64,000 nucleotides of DNA from Corynebacterium yonathiae (GTDB taxonomy: Bacteria; Actinomycetota; Actinomycetes; Mycobacteriales; Mycobacteriaceae): the NCBI RefSeq assembly GCF_022288805.1, contig NZ_JAKOPM010000001.1:186001-250000 (forward strand). Direction: 5' to 3'. The notes under the pieces are model-generated. The model saw only the letters and a list, made by a program, of their open reading frames with translations. It ran no database searches and was not told where the DNA came from. The translations under genes were made by a program, and so were the position numbers. The number at the start of each line of letters is the position of its first letter. Position 1 is the first letter of the stretch. Shown piece by piece: positions 35,536 through 45,856 of this stretch.

Positions 35536-37305
35536 ATGATTACCCGCCTTTCTGAACTATTTCTCCGTACCCTCCGTGAGGATCCCGCTGATGCCGAGGT
35601 CCCTAGCCATAAGCTGCTCGTTCGCGCTGGTTATGTACGCCGCGTCGCGCCGGGCGTGTATACCTGGCTGCCGTTGGGTCTGCGCACCCTGCGCAAGATT
35701 GAAGATGTAGTCCGTCAGGAAATGGATGCTATTGGCGGCCAGGAAATGCTCTTTCCGGCCCTGCTGCCACGCGAGCCTTATGAAAAGACTAACCGTTGGG
35801 TTGAATACGGCGATAATCTCTTCCGCCTGAAGGACCGCAAGAACGCAGACATGCTACTCGGCCCTACCCATGAGGAGATGTTTGCCAGCGCCGTAAAGGA
35901 CATGTATTCTTCTTATAAGGATTTTCCGGTTACGCTGTATCAGATTCAGACCAAGTATCGCGATGAGGAGCGCCCCCGCGCCGGCGTGCTGCGTGGCCGT
36001 GAGTTCACCATGAAGGACTCATACTCCTTCGACATGACTGATGAGGGCTTGGATGAGTCCTATGGTCGCCACCGGAAGGCGTATCAGAATATCTTCAACC
36101 GTCTAGAGATTGATTACGCCATTTGTAAGGCTACCTCTGGCGCGATGGGTGGTTCTGCCTCGGAAGAGTTCCTCGCCGTCTCTGAAGTCGGTGAAGATAC
36201 CTTCGTTCGCTCTACTGAAGGCGATTATGCTGCCAACGTGGAAGCCGTAGTTACCCCAGCGCCGGCGGAGAAGGACATCGAGGGCCAGCCGGAGGCGCAG
36301 GAATACGATACCCCGGATGCAGAGAGCATTGATTCACTCGTTAACTGGGCAAAGCAAGCTGGAATTACTATCGACGGCCGCGAGGTCAGGGCCGCAGATA
36401 CCCTCAAATGCATGATGGTAAAGCTCTTCCACCCAGCTGCTGAGAGCGAAAAGCGCGAGTCCGAGTTGGCCGCCGTGCTCATCCCAGGTGATCGTGAGCT
36501 GGATGAAAAGCGCCTTGAGGCTGCACTCGAGCCGGTGGAGTTTGAATTGGCCGGGGACAAAGACTTTGCTGACAATGACTTCCTAGTCAAGGGCTATGTT
36601 GGACCGCGCGTATTGAATGCCAATGGCATTAAGGTCTTGGCCGATCCGCGCGTGGTCAAGGGTACAGCGTGGATTGCCGGCGCTGATGCGAGTGAGCGCC
36701 ACGTTGTTGGCTGCGTGGCCGGCCGCGATTTCACGGTGGATGAGTTTATCGAGGCCGCAGAGGTCAAGGAAGGCGATCTTGCCCCGGATAACCAGGGCAC
36801 GTTGACCCTGGAGCGTGGCATCGAGCTGGGCCACATCTTCCAGCTGGGCCGCAAGTACACCGAGGCCTTCGATGTACAAATCCTGGATGAAAACGGCAAG
36901 CGCGCGGTTCCTACTATGGGCTCCTATGGCATCGGCATTACCCGCATGCTGGCCGTGCTGGCCGAGCAACGCCACGATGATAAGGGACTCAATTGGCCGG
37001 TTGCCGTTGCTCCCTATCAGGTGCACGTGGCCGTGGCCAACAAGGATGCCGCCGCTATGGAGGCTGGCGACAAACTGGTAGAAGAGCTCTCCGCCAAGGG
37101 GATCGAGGTGCTTTTTGATGACCGTCCGAAGGTCTCCCCAGGCGTGAAGTTCAAGGATGCAGAGCTGCTAGGCATGCCATTTGTGGCAGTCCTGGGCCGT
37201 GCCTTCAAGGAAGGCAAGATAGAGCTGCGCATCCGCGGCGGAGAGACCCTGGAGGTCCCGGCGGAGGAAATCGTGGACAAGATTCTTGAGCTGGTTCGCG
37301 GTTAG
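35536..37305 (+). CDS. proS: Prolyl-tRNA synthetase
   Basis: A class II aminoacyl-tRNA synthetase of bacterial type, 589 residues. It shows motif 1 region [11 protein letters not shown], the HEEMF segment of motif 2 (with [26 protein letters not shown]), an inserted editing domain (about 230-400) between motifs 2 and 3, motif 3 YGIGITRM and a C-terminal anticodon-binding domain. The presence of the editing insert suggests proofreading of Ala-tRNA(Pro). The start is ATG 35536. Confidence 0.97.
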   Translation: MITRLSELFLRTLREDPADAEVPSHKLLVRAGYVRRVAPGVYTWLPLGLRTLRKIEDVVRQEMDAIGGQEMLFPALLPREPYEKTNRWVEYGDNLFRLKDRKNADMLLGPTHEEMFASAVKDMYSSYKDFPVTLYQIQTKYRDEERPRAGVLRGREFTMKDSYSFDMTDEGLDESYGRHRKAYQNIFNRLEIDYAICKATSGAMGGSASEEFLAVSEVGEDTFVRSTEGDYAANVEAVVTPAPAEKDIEGQPEAQEYDTPDAESIDSLVNWAKQAGITIDGREVRAADTLKCMMVKLFHPAAESEKRESELAAVLIPGDRELDEKRLEAALEPVEFELAGDKDFADNDFLVKGYVGPRVLNANGIKVLADPRVVKGTAWIAGADASERHVVGCVAGRDFTVDEFIEAAEVKEGDLAPDNQGTLTLERGIELGHIFQLGRKYTEAFDVQILDENGKRAVPTMGSYGIGITRMLAVLAEQRHDDKGLNWPVAVAPYQVHVAVANKDAAAMEAGDKLVEELSAKGIEVLFDDRPKVSPGVKFKDAELLGMPFVAVLGRAFKEGKIELRIRGGETLEVPAEEIVDKILELVRG

Positions 37306-37332
37306 AAAAGCGCGCAATGATTCGCGTCGGGG

Positions 37333-37338
37333 TACCGT
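37333..37338 (+). promoter_or_regulatory. Predicted -10 of the small membrane protein gene (leaderless)
   Basis: TACCGT ends 7 bases before ATG 37346. Confidence 0.45.
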
Positions 37339-37345
37339 GGAAGGC

Positions 37346-37708
37346 ATGAATTTCCAAAAGAATGGACTTTCCACCGTACTTTCCGCCATAGGCGTATTGC
37401 ACTTTGTGAAGGCGCAAACTTTCGAATCCATCGTTCCGCCGCACCTGCCTGGACCTGCACGGTTTTATAACTTTGCCTCTGGTCTCTGGGAGATTGCCAC
37501 CGGTGCGTTGCTGCGGCGCCGCGCTACCCGTGGGTTCGGTGGTGCTTCTGCGCTTGCGCTCTTTGCCGCTGTATGGCCAGCCAATATGTACCACGCGTGG
37601 ATCGAGCGCAAGTCCGGGTGGCCGAAAAAGATCTACCACGTCATCCGCCAGCCGCTGCAGGTGCTGCTCATGATGTATGCCTGGAATATTGCCAAGCACG
37701 AGGCTTAA
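37346..37708 (+). CDS. Small DoxX-like membrane protein
   Basis: A 120-residue protein with about three or four hydrophobic helices (about residues 8-22, 42-56, 64-80, 99-115) and the polar segment PANMYHAWIERKSGWPKKIY. The composition and size fit the broad DoxX-like group of small integral membrane proteins; I cannot name a function. The ATG at 37346 is chosen over 37286, which would begin inside the proS 3' end. It is followed by a bidirectional terminator. Confidence 0.72.
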   Translation: MNFQKNGLSTVLSAIGVLHFVKAQTFESIVPPHLPGPARFYNFASGLWEIATGALLRRRATRGFGGASALALFAAVWPANMYHAWIERKSGWPKKIYHVIRQPLQVLLMMYAWNIAKHEA

Positions 37709-37750
37709 AGCAATTGGCATTGCTGCGCGCTAGCCAGGAAGACGCAGCAG

Positions 37751-37810
37751 AAAAGCCGGCCCCGTCCTCAACCCCGCGGAAACGCCGCAGGGTGGGGAGG
37801 GGCCGGTTTT
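37751..37810. terminator. Bidirectional terminator between the DoxX-like gene and rpf-like gene
   Basis: AAAAGCCGGCCCC (37751-37763) pairs with GGGGCCGGTTTT (37799-37810) with one bulge; a further pair of G/C blocks lies inside. A and T runs flank both sides. Confidence 0.85.
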
Positions 37811-37834
37811 CGCTTTCGTGCCGGAGCCTAGGAC

Positions 37835-38220
<386 letters not shown>

Positions 38221-38343
38221 CATGGTCGCCCAACTTACGCACGTTTGAAGAGTCGATGCAATGCATGCGGCCGTAAAGGTTGTTGTTTTTCTACTGTCTA
38301 GCGTTCAGTGGATGTACAGGTGGGCTGGCAGGCTAGTGGTGTC

Positions 38344-39195
38344 TTAGTGCATCCCGTGGGACTCGGCGGCTATGCCAACCAGCCAGGTGACCCACTCTTG
38401 GTCCGGAGACTCTTCCTGTGCCGCATTCGTGGCAGCAGCTGACCATTTGCGTCCGTCGCGATCGGCAAGGCCATTGATAAAATCCAGTGCAGAGGCGGAA
38501 TCGTGGGGTAGTTCTTGTTCCCCCGAGGTATAGGCCGGTTCTGGCTGCGGAATAGTGCCATAGCGGGCAAGCGCATCTTGGAGGGCGTCGATGCGGCGGT
38601 GGTGGACTGCTAGGCGATGATCCACATCGTCTTCATGCTCCGGACCCACGTAAGCGCGGGCGAAATCTAGGCCGTATACCTGCTCGTATTCCCAGGCAAG
38701 GAGATCGGCAGCGCCTTTTTGCTCCGGTTGGGAAAGCTCGGGGATATCGGGGGCATCGCCTGGCAACCAAGCATTGAGGGCAATGGCTTGTTCAGTAACG
38801 AGCGTGCGTGATTCAACGGTGACTTCATCGGCCGCCTCCGTCGTAGCGGATGCGGCATTTTCCATAATTTCGCTGGAGTCTACGGCACGATTGGCCTTCG
38901 TTGGGCGCTCTACTTCACAGGAGCGCGGGGCGTCGCCGGTAGCATCGGTGCCGCACAGGCGCGTAATCTCCGCATAAAGCGCATCCGCCTGGGAGCTGCG
39001 CAGCCCCGCGGCATGGTCGTCAACGCCGCTGAGGGCAAGGGCGTCGGTTGCGGCGGCGTCGGCAAGCGCCAGCAGCCTGTTTTCTGGCCGCGGACCAAAA
39101 TAGGCGACGACGGAATCAACCGCTTGGCACCCCGCCACAGTAGGCAGGAGGGCGGTTGCGGCTACGAGGGTCAAAGCTATACGTCGGCGGTTCAC
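38344..39195 (-). CDS. DUF4439 lipoprotein
   Basis: A 283-residue predicted lipoprotein. GTG 39195 begins a signal VNRRRIALTLVAATALLPTVAGC with the lipobox Cys at 23. The mature part has a helical, ferritin-like DUF4439 pattern in the C-terminal half (LLAWEYEQVYGLDFARAY, then HHRRIDALQDALARYG). Function unknown. The GTG start fits a leaderless promoter, while the longer reading to 39252 runs into the rimP promoter. Rv2844 next to rimP in M. tuberculosis is a likely equivalent. Confidence 0.78.
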   Translation of the reverse strand: MNRRRIALTLVAATALLPTVAGCQAVDSVVAYFGPRPENRLLALADAAATDALALSGVDDHAAGLRSSQADALYAEITRLCGTDATGDAPRSCEVERPTKANRAVDSSEIMENAASATTEAADEVTVESRTLVTEQAIALNAWLPGDAPDIPELSQPEQKGAADLLAWEYEQVYGLDFARAYVGPEHEDDVDHRLAVHHRRIDALQDALARYGTIPQPEPAYTSGEQELPHDSASALDFINGLADRDGRKWSAAATNAAQEESPDQEWVTWLVGIAAESHGMH

Positions 39196-39202
39196 GCAAA
39201 AG

Positions 39203-39208
39203 ACTGTA
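39203..39208 (-). promoter_or_regulatory. Predicted -10 of the DUF4439 gene (leaderless)
   Basis: On the minus strand TACAGT is followed by CTTTTGC and GTG 39195, a 7-base gap. Confidence 0.5.
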
Positions 39209-39220
39209 CTCCGTAGCACG

Positions 39221-39226
39221 TAGGCT
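39221..39226 (+). promoter_or_regulatory. Predicted -10 of the rimP-nusA-infB unit (leaderless)
   Basis: TAGGCT ends 7 bases before ATG 39234. It sits back to back with the DUF4439 promoter in a 38-base gap. Confidence 0.55.
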
Positions 39227-39233
39227 AGTGGGC

Positions 39234-39773
39234 ATGGCTTTCCCAGATGCACAACAATTGACCGATCTTCTGCAGCCGAAGCTCGCTGAGCGGGGACTGG
39301 ATGTAGAAGACATTAAAACCACCAAAGCGGGGAAGAAATCCCAGGTGATTATCCGTATTGATGGCGATAAGCGCCCTAGTTCCGATGTGCTGGAGGAAGT
39401 ATCAAACGATATTTCTGCCTTCTTTGATGACAAGGAAGCGCAAGGGGAGTTGAATTTTGGTGCCGGCTACACCTTGGAGGTTTCCACCCCCGGCGTGGAT
39501 TTGCCGCTGACTGCCCCACGCCACTGGCGCCGCAATCGGGGACGCAAAGTCTCTTTCGACCTTGGCGATGGCAAGACACAGACGGCGCGCATTGGTGCGC
39601 TTAACGACGCCGCCGATGCCGTAATCCTCATCACGGCAACCAAAAAGGACGTGCAAGTGCGTGCCGAGCGATTGGAAAACATTGCCCGGGCAGTGGTAGA
39701 AATTGAGTTTGCACAGCCGTCCGAACAGGAGTTAGCGGCAGTGCAAAAGACGTTTGAAGAAGCCGAGAATTAA
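39234..39773 (+). CDS. rimP: Ribosome maturation factor RimP
   Basis: RimP binds the 30S precursor and helps its assembly. The 179-residue protein has the N-terminal alpha/beta domain (GLDVEDIKTTKAGKKSQVIIRIDGD) and the EVSTPGVDLPLTAPRHWRRNRGR segment characteristic of the family (commonly EVSSPGLDRPL). The C-terminal Sm-like domain follows. I chose ATG 39234 since the open frame upstream to 39156 lies in the DUF4439 gene's reverse strand. nusA begins 23 bases after its stop. Confidence 0.93.
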   Translation: MAFPDAQQLTDLLQPKLAERGLDVEDIKTTKAGKKSQVIIRIDGDKRPSSDVLEEVSNDISAFFDDKEAQGELNFGAGYTLEVSTPGVDLPLTAPRHWRRNRGRKVSFDLGDGKTQTARIGALNDAADAVILITATKKDVQVRAERLENIARAVVEIEFAQPSEQELAAVQKTFEEAEN

Positions 39774-39796
39774 CCGGCAACCGAGAGGAATGACAA

Positions 39797-40813
39797 GTGA
39801 ATATTGATCTGCAGGCACTTCGCACCATCGAATCCGAGCGCAACGTCCCGGTAAAGGACTTGCTGGAATCGATTGCGGGTGCCTTGTTGTATTCCTACCT
39901 GGACTACCGCGAGTCTAATGCTGGCGGCAAGGTAGAAGGCGCCAAGTCCCGCGTCGATATCGACGCCACCACTGGTGCAGTCAGCGTCATTGTCTCGGAG
40001 CGCGACCCGGAAACCGGGGAAGTTACCACCGAATACGATGACACTCCGGAAAACTTTGGACGCGTGGGCGCACAGGCCGTACGCGACGCTATCTTGCGCA
40101 AGCTGCGCGAGGCGGAAGCAGAGCGCACCTATGATTCCTACTCAGAACTCAGCGGCCGCGTGGTCAGTGGCATTGTCCAGCGCGATGCGCGTGCTAATGC
40201 CCGCGGCATCGTGGTGGTCCAGTTGGGCTCTGAACTGGAATCTCAGGACGGTATCTTGCTGCCAGCCGAGCAGATTCCGGGCGAGAAGCTTGAACATGGT
40301 GACCGCATTAAGGCTTATGTCGTAGGCGTAAACCGCAATGGCGCCCAGGTGCAGATCAACCTCTCACGCACCCACCCTGAGCTGGTGCGTGGACTCTTTG
40401 AGCTCGAAGTTCCTGAGGTTGCCGATGGCACCGTAGAAATGATTGCCATTGCCCGCGAGGCGGGACACCGCTCCAAGGTGGCTGTTATCGGCCACGCCAA
40501 GGGCCTTAACGCCAAGGGTGCCTGCATCGGACCGCGCGGCCAGCGCGTCAATAACATTATGCGCCAGCTCGGCGGTGAGAAGATTGACATCATTGACTTC
40601 AGTGAGGACCCCACGGTCTATGTGGGCAATGCCCTAGCCCCCTCGAAGGTGGTTAAGGTCACCGTTGTAGACAACGAGGCGCAAATCGCCCGCGTGGTGG
40701 TGCCGGATTATCAGCTCTCCCTGGCCATTGGTAAAGAGGGTCAAAATGCCCGTCTAGCTGCCCGTTTGACCGGCTGGAAGATTGATATCCACTCGGATGC
40801 TGACGCTAATTAA
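39797..40813 (+). CDS. nusA: Transcription termination/antitermination factor NusA
   Basis: NusA binds RNA polymerase and nascent RNA. The 338-residue protein has the N-terminal polymerase-binding domain (1-105), S1 domain (about 112-180) and two KH domains (about 200-330; GPRGQRVNNIMRQLGGEKIDII and IGKEGQNARLAARLTGW). It lacks the acidic repeats of E. coli NusA, as is usual in Actinobacteria. GTG 39797 follows GAGAGGAATGACAA. It is part of the conserved rimP-nusA-ylxR-infB block. Confidence 0.96.
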   Translation: MNIDLQALRTIESERNVPVKDLLESIAGALLYSYLDYRESNAGGKVEGAKSRVDIDATTGAVSVIVSERDPETGEVTTEYDDTPENFGRVGAQAVRDAILRKLREAEAERTYDSYSELSGRVVSGIVQRDARANARGIVVVQLGSELESQDGILLPAEQIPGEKLEHGDRIKAYVVGVNRNGAQVQINLSRTHPELVRGLFELEVPEVADGTVEMIAIAREAGHRSKVAVIGHAKGLNAKGACIGPRGQRVNNIMRQLGGEKIDIIDFSEDPTVYVGNALAPSKVVKVTVVDNEAQIARVVVPDYQLSLAIGKEGQNARLAARLTGWKIDIHSDADAN

Positions 40814-40897
40814 GGATCTGCGCTTTTGTAGCGTAGGCTGGTAAACGGCCCAGTTGCAGATTGGGGCATATTGGCGACGCGAAAAGTAAGGAGTTGA

Positions 40898-41245
40898 ATG
40901 TCTGAGAGGCTAAGACTCCGGACTTGTATCGCTACTCGCCGCCGCCTGCCAGATTCGGACTTGCTACGGGTGGTCATCGATAGAGATGATCCGCACGGCC
41001 GCCGTCTGGTAGCCGATCCACACCGTCGGCTTCCCGGCCGCGGAGCGTGGATTAGCCCCACTATTTCTGCACTCGAGCTGGCGGAGCGCAAACGCGCTTT
41101 CAAGCGCGCGCTTCGCACGTCCGCACCCGTGGACACAGGTCAGGTACGGCAGTACTTGGAAGCGCACAGCGGACAAGTACTTGGCGCGGGAAATGCCGCG
41201 TTAAATTCGTACAAACCAGAGTTACAAAGGAAGACCGAACACTGA
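40898..41245 (+). CDS. YlxR family RNA-binding protein (DUF448)
   Basis: A 115-residue basic protein with the YlxR motif: RTCIATRRRLPDSDLLR at residues 5-21 and GRGAWISP (about 46-53). The family binds RNA; in some bacteria it lies with nusA and infB and is reported to influence gene expression. AAGGAGTTGA precedes ATG 40898. A -10-like TAGGCT at 40832-40837 in the gap after nusA could give an internal promoter. Confidence 0.9.
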   Translation: MSERLRLRTCIATRRRLPDSDLLRVVIDRDDPHGRRLVADPHRRLPGRGAWISPTISALELAERKRAFKRALRTSAPVDTGQVRQYLEAHSGQVLGAGNAALNSYKPELQRKTEH

Positions 41246-41351
41246 TGAGCGCACAACGATGAAGCATCAGCGATGAAAGTCCAACAAACCTAACTAGGGG
41301 TCAGGCCAGTTTCCGCGGCCTTGGCTCCTAGTCGATACCAAGAGGAGACAA

Positions 41352-44186
41352 GTGCCCGGAAAGCTACGTGTTCACGAGCTAGCAAAGCAGCTCGGAGTAA
41401 CCAGCAAGGAACTGCTCGCTACCCTGAAGGAACAGGGTGAGTTTGTAAAGACTGCTTCTTCCACCATCGAACCGCCGGTGGTCAAGAAGATGCGAGCTCA
41501 CTATGAAGCACAGTCCGGTGGCGATGAGGCCGCCGAAAAGAAGCAAGACAAAAAGCCTGCCAAGGGTGCCGCTAAGGCAAGCGCTCCTAAGCCGGGCGCG
41601 AAGTCCGCTGCTCCCAAGCCAGGTGCCAGCGCTAAGTCTGCTGCCCCGAAGCCGGGCGCAGAGGCACCGAAGCCAGGTGCTAAGCCTGCCGCACCGAAGC
41701 CTGGCCAGGGCACTGCCGCCAAGCCTGGCGCAAAGTCTGCTGCCCCGAAGCCGGGTGCACAGGCACCGAAGCCAGGGGCAAAGTCTGCCGCACCGAAGCC
41801 TGGCCAGGGCACTCCAAAGCCCGGACCGGCTGGTGGCAAGAAGTCGGGCGAGCGCCCGACCCCAGGCAATTCCATGCCTCGCCCGATGCCGAAGCCAGGT
41901 GGCACTCGCCGCGTAGCCAATAACCCGTTCTCCACGGGTGGCGGCGATAACCGTCCGGGCCCACGCCCAGGCGGTTCCAAGGGCCAGCGTGGCGGCAATA
42001 AGCCAGGCGATAACCGCGGCAAGCGCGGTGGCCAGAACGAGGGCGGAAATAACCGCCAGGGTGGCAATAGCCAGGGTGGCGGCGGTCGCCGTCCGTCCCC
42101 AGCCATGATGCCTTCCCACCCGAACCCTGCATCGATGCCGTCTAAGGCACCGAGTGGTGGTGGACGCGGCGGCCGTGGCCGTGGTGGTCACGGCGGACCA
42201 GGCGGCGGTAGGCCGGGTGGCGGCCGTCCAGGCGGCTTCCGTGGCGGCGGACGTGGCGGACGTCGCGGTGGCACCGCAGGTGCATTTGGCCGCCCAGGTG
42301 GCGCTCCACGCAAGGGCAAGAAGTCTAAGCGTCAGAAGCGCCATGAGTACGAGGAGCAGCAGAAGCATGTCGTAGGCGGCGTGCGCTTGCCTGACGGCAA
42401 GGGCCAGACCGTCCGCCTGCGTCGCGGTGCTTCCCTGTCGGACTTCGCCGAAAAGATTGGTGCGGATCCAGCAGCACTGGTGCAGGCACTGTTCAACCTC
42501 GGTGAAATGGTGACGGCAACCGCTTCCGTATCGGAAGATACGCTGCAGCTGCTCGGCTCCGAGATCAACTACAATGTCGAGGTTGTCTCCCCTGAGGATG
42601 AGGACCGCGAGCTGCTCGAGTCCTTCGACCTGAAGTTCGGTGAGGACGAAGGCGGCGAGGAAGCACTGGAGAATCGTCCTCCAGTCGTCTCCGTTATGGG
42701 TCACGTTGACCACGGTAAGACCCGCCTGCTGGACGCCATCCGCAAGACCAACGAGGGCGCCCGCGAGGAAGGCGGCATCACCCAGGGCATTGGTGCATAC
42801 CAGACCACGGTGGACGTGGATGGCGAGCGCACCATCACCTTCCTGGATACTCCGGGTCACGAGGCCTTTACCGCCATGCGTGCGCGTGGTGCTAAGTCCA
42901 CCGACTTGGCCATCCTCGTGGTTGCTGCCGATGACGGCGTCATGCCGCAAACCGTGGAGGCCATCAACCACGCCAAGGCTGCCGATATTCCGGTAGTCGT
43001 GGCAGTAAACAAGGTGGATAAGCCAGAGGCTCAGCCGGATAAGATCCGTGGGCAGCTCACCGAGTACGGCTTGGTTCCGGAAGAGTACGGTGGCGACACC
43101 ATGTTCGTGGATATCTCCGCTAAGCAGGGCAAGAACATTGACCAGCTGCTCGAGTCCGTCATCCTGACCGCGGATGCAGCCTTGGAGCTGACCGCGAATC
43201 CAGACATGGACGCACAGGGCGTGGCCATTGAAGCACACCTGGACCGCGGCCGTGGTCCGGTTGCTACCGTTATTGTCCAGCGCGGTACCTTGCACGTGGG
43301 TGACTCCATCGTCGTAGGCGATGCACACGGTCGTGTGCGCCGCATGCTCGATGAGTTTGGCGAAGACGTGACCGAGGCCGGTCCATCCCGTCCGGTCCAG
43401 GTTCAGGGCCTGTCCGGTGTGCCGGGCGCTGGCGATAACCTGCTCGTGGTGGAAGATGACCGCGTTGCCCGTCAGATTGCCAACCAGCGTGACGCTCGCA
43501 AGCGCTCTGCCCTGCAGGCAAAGCAGCGCAAGCGCGTCTCCTTGGAGGATCTGGACAAGGTATTGCAGGAGACTTCCACCCTCAACCTCATCCTCAAGGG
43601 CGACAACGCCGGTTCCGTCGAGGCACTGGAAGATGCCCTGCTGGATATCAAGACCGAGGACGAAGTCGAGCTCAACATCATCGACCGTGGTGTGGGCGCT
43701 GTGACCGAGACCAACGTCTCCCTGGCTGCGGCTTCCGACGCCGTTATCATTGCCTTCAACACTCGTGCGGAAGGCAAGGCGACGGAGATGGCCACCCAAG
43801 AGGGCGTGGATATTCGTTACTACACGATCATCTACAAGGCCATCGAAGAGGTCGAGGCTGCTCTCAAGGGCATGCTCAAGCCGATTTACGAGGAACGCGA
43901 CACCGGTGCGGCCGAAATCCGTGCCCTGTTCAAGTCCTCCGCAGTGGGTACCATTGCCGGCTGCATGGTTACCGAGGGCAAGGTTGTCCGCAACGGCAAG
44001 GTTCGCTTGCTGCGCGATAACAACGTCATTACTGCCGACGCCAAGATTGAGTCCCTGCGTCACGAGAAGGATGACGCGACCGAGATCAAGGCCGGCTACG
44101 AGTGCGGTATGGTGCTCTCTTACCCGGATATCCAGGTAGGCGACATCATCCAGGCCTACGAAGAGGTCGAGGTTCCGCGCGACTAA
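41352..44186 (+). CDS. infB: Translation initiation factor IF-2
   Basis: IF-2 is the GTPase that places initiator tRNA on the 30S subunit. The 944-residue protein has IF2_N (about 1-52), a long low-complexity region (about 60-325) rich in Pro/Lys/Ala and then Gly/Arg, a second IF2_N segment (about 340-395) and the G domain with GHVDHGKT near residue 450, DTPGH and NKVDKPEA, followed by domains II-IV. GTG 41352 follows AAGAGGAGACAA. Tandem DNA repeats lie in the low-complexity part. Confidence 0.97.
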   Translation: MPGKLRVHELAKQLGVTSKELLATLKEQGEFVKTASSTIEPPVVKKMRAHYEAQSGGDEAAEKKQDKKPAKGAAKASAPKPGAKSAAPKPGASAKSAAPKPGAEAPKPGAKPAAPKPGQGTAAKPGAKSAAPKPGAQAPKPGAKSAAPKPGQGTPKPGPAGGKKSGERPTPGNSMPRPMPKPGGTRRVANNPFSTGGGDNRPGPRPGGSKGQRGGNKPGDNRGKRGGQNEGGNNRQGGNSQGGGGRRPSPAMMPSHPNPASMPSKAPSGGGRGGRGRGGHGGPGGGRPGGGRPGGFRGGGRGGRRGGTAGAFGRPGGAPRKGKKSKRQKRHEYEEQQKHVVGGVRLPDGKGQTVRLRRGASLSDFAEKIGADPAALVQALFNLGEMVTATASVSEDTLQLLGSEINYNVEVVSPEDEDRELLESFDLKFGEDEGGEEALENRPPVVSVMGHVDHGKTRLLDAIRKTNEGAREEGGITQGIGAYQTTVDVDGERTITFLDTPGHEAFTAMRARGAKSTDLAILVVAADDGVMPQTVEAINHAKAADIPVVVAVNKVDKPEAQPDKIRGQLTEYGLVPEEYGGDTMFVDISAKQGKNIDQLLESVILTADAALELTANPDMDAQGVAIEAHLDRGRGPVATVIVQRGTLHVGDSIVVGDAHGRVRRMLDEFGEDVTEAGPSRPVQVQGLSGVPGAGDNLLVVEDDRVARQIANQRDARKRSALQAKQRKRVSLEDLDKVLQETSTLNLILKGDNAGSVEALEDALLDIKTEDEVELNIIDRGVGAVTETNVSLAAASDAVIIAFNTRAEGKATEMATQEGVDIRYYTIIYKAIEEVEAALKGMLKPIYEERDTGAAEIRALFKSSAVGTIAGCMVTEGKVVRNGKVRLLRDNNVITADAKIESLRHEKDDATEIKAGYECGMVLSYPDIQVGDIIQAYEEVEVPRD
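41634..41813 (+). repeat. In-frame tandem repeat in infB (99-base period)
   Basis: Segments 41634-41714 and 41733-41813 match at 76 of 81 positions at a spacing of 99 bases (33 codons). They encode PKPG-rich units such as [14 protein letters not shown]. Shorter PKPGA/APKPG copies continue on both sides, from about 41580 to 41830. Confidence 0.8.
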
Positions 44187-44200
44187 TTGCGGCAGACTTA

Positions 44201-44284
44201 GGGCCCGTTTCTGCTTCTACCGCCTACGCTTATATGCTTCCCGCGTATAAGCGGGGCGGGTAGGGGAGTAGAAGCGGGCCTTTT
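44201..44284 (+). terminator. Large stem-loop terminator after infB
   Basis: GGCCCG and GCTTCTAC in the 5' half pair with CGGGCC and GTAGAAGC in the 3' half, with an inner stem CGCTTATA/TATAAGCG and loop around 44236-44244. TTTT follows. It is unusually long. Confidence 0.85.
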
Positions 44285-44446
44285 GCTATACCAGCGTGTC
44301 TAGGAGACGAGTGCCCTATGGGCCGCTTCACACCGGGGCTGCCGGTACGGGTTTTCATTGCCTGGGATTCGGCACTAGACTGGTGTTTTCTTATACCGGT
44401 TGGCGGTAATTTTAGGAATAGATTCTTTTTGAGCTGGGAGGTTCAC

Positions 44447-44890
44447 ATGGTCGATCACGCACGCGCAGCGCGCATGGCCAAGCGCATTCAGGAAATCGTG
44501 GCAAGCGCCATCGAACGCCAGATTAAAGATCGCCGCCTCGAGTTGGTGACCATTACGGATACTCGCGTCACAGGCGATCTGCACGATGCCACCGTTTTCT
44601 ATACGGTACGTGGAAAAGACATTGACTCCGAGCCGGATTTTGCACAAGCAGAAGAAGCGCTCAAGCGCGCTAAGGGGCAGCTGCGCAAGATTGTGGGCGA
44701 CCAGCTTTCCGTGCGCTTTACCCCGACGCTGAGCTTTGAGGTCGATACCGTCCCAGAGGCTTCGGCACATATGGAAGAGCTTCTGGCCCGCGCCCGCGCC
44801 CGCGATGAGGAATTGGCAAAGCTGAAGGAAAACGCCCAGCCTGCAGGGGATGCAAACCCATATAAGACCTCCGATGAAGACGAGGCTTAA
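44447..44890 (+). CDS. rbfA: Ribosome-binding factor A
   Basis: RbfA helps late 30S maturation. The 147-residue protein starts [17 protein letters not shown] with the KH-like core [20 protein letters not shown] and the [15 protein letters not shown] segment. ATG 44447 has CTGGGAGG 5-12 bases upstream; the longer open frame from 44318 is not coding. A -10-like TAGATT (44419-44424) would give a 16-base leader, so transcription may restart after the infB terminator. nrnA follows at once. Confidence 0.94.
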   Translation: MVDHARAARMAKRIQEIVASAIERQIKDRRLELVTITDTRVTGDLHDATVFYTVRGKDIDSEPDFAQAEEALKRAKGQLRKIVGDQLSVRFTPTLSFEVDTVPEASAHMEELLARARARDEELAKLKENAQPAGDANPYKTSDEDEA

Positions 44891-45856
44891 GTGACTAGAA
44901 AGCAATATCAGCCGGCAATTGCAGCCTTGCAGGATGCCCACAGCATCTGCATTGTCACGCATCTGCGGCCGGATGCCGATGCCATCGGTTCAGCTGCGGC
45001 GTTGCTGCTCGCCTTGCGTCAACGAGGCAAAGACGTGTGTGCCGTGGTGGGCCAAGATCGGGAAATCTCCCGCAACTTGTATACCATTCCAGCTGCCGAT
45101 GAAGTTACCACCAGCCAAGAGCTGCCTGAAGGCTATGACCTCTACGTCACGGTTGACTGCGGGTCCTTGGACCGGACGGGATTTTTTGCGGACCGGATTG
45201 AGCAGCTAGCGCAGCAAGGCAGAGTTCTGTGCATCGACCACCATTCCTCCAATCCAGGATTCGGTGCCATTAATGTGGTGGACACCGAATGTGAGTCCAC
45301 TACCGTGGTATTGCTGAGCATTTTGGATTTTTTGGAAATTCAAATTGACCGCCACATTGCACACTGCTTGTACGCCGGTTTGATGACTGATACAGGCAGT
45401 TTTCGGTGGGGAAGGCCGGCCATGCATGATATTGCCACCCGCCTCATGCATTACGATCTAGATACCAAGCAGATCGCCTCTGATCTACTGGATTCCACCA
45501 CGCCGGACGATATACAAATGATCGGAAGGGTACTGGCTGGTTTGCGCCTTGAGGAAGCAGGGCAGGAGCATACCCTGGGTATTCTCGTGGCGCGACAAAA
45601 AGATATTCAGGGACACTCCGATTCGGCCGTCGAATCACTGGTGGATTTCGTTCGCGCGCTAGAAGGAACCACTGTGGGCGTGGTGTTTAAGGAACAAGCT
45701 CCAGAAGTTTGGGCGGTATCCCTGCGTTCTTCTTGCATTGATTGCTCTTCCGTAGCGCTGACCTTCGGTGGCGGCGGGCATGTTCCGGCCGCAGGTTATA
45801 CCGCTTATGGTGCTCCGGAAAAGATCATTAAGGAATTGGTGGCCGCTATTCAATGA
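44891..45856 (+). CDS. DHH/DHHA1 phosphoesterase (NrnA-like nanoRNase/pAp phosphatase)
   Basis: A 321-residue phosphoesterase that in homologues degrades short RNA oligonucleotides and hydrolyses 3'-phosphoadenosine 5'-phosphate, and in mycobacteria also cyclic di-AMP-derived products. It has the metal motifs THLRPDADAIGSA (about residues 20-32), the DHH box IDHHSSNPG (about 115-123) and the DHHA1 tail with FGGGGHVPAAGY. The GTG start at 44891 directly follows the rbfA stop. The MATE gene overlaps its end by 4 bases. Confidence 0.9.
   Translation: MTRKQYQPAIAALQDAHSICIVTHLRPDADAIGSAAALLLALRQRGKDVCAVVGQDREISRNLYTIPAADEVTTSQELPEGYDLYVTVDCGSLDRTGFFADRIEQLAQQGRVLCIDHHSSNPGFGAINVVDTECESTTVVLLSILDFLEIQIDRHIAHCLYAGLMTDTGSFRWGRPAMHDIATRLMHYDLDTKQIASDLLDSTTPDDIQMIGRVLAGLRLEEAGQEHTLGILVARQKDIQGHSDSAVESLVDFVRALEGTTVGVVFKEQAPEVWAVSLRSSCIDCSSVALTFGGGGHVPAAGYTAYGAPEKIIKELVAAIQ

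Noticed and set aside
41580..41830. Repetitive DNA that could look like a CRISPR or satellite array
   Set aside because: The repeats are in frame inside infB, not separated by unique spacers, and no cas genes occur. The same holds for the repeats in rnj and ftsK.
41379..44063. An 894-residue open reading frame on the minus strand across infB
   Set aside because: It is the reverse-strand shadow of a strongly codon-biased gene. IF-2 domains are intact on the plus strand, the antisense protein is low-complexity and has no credible start region.
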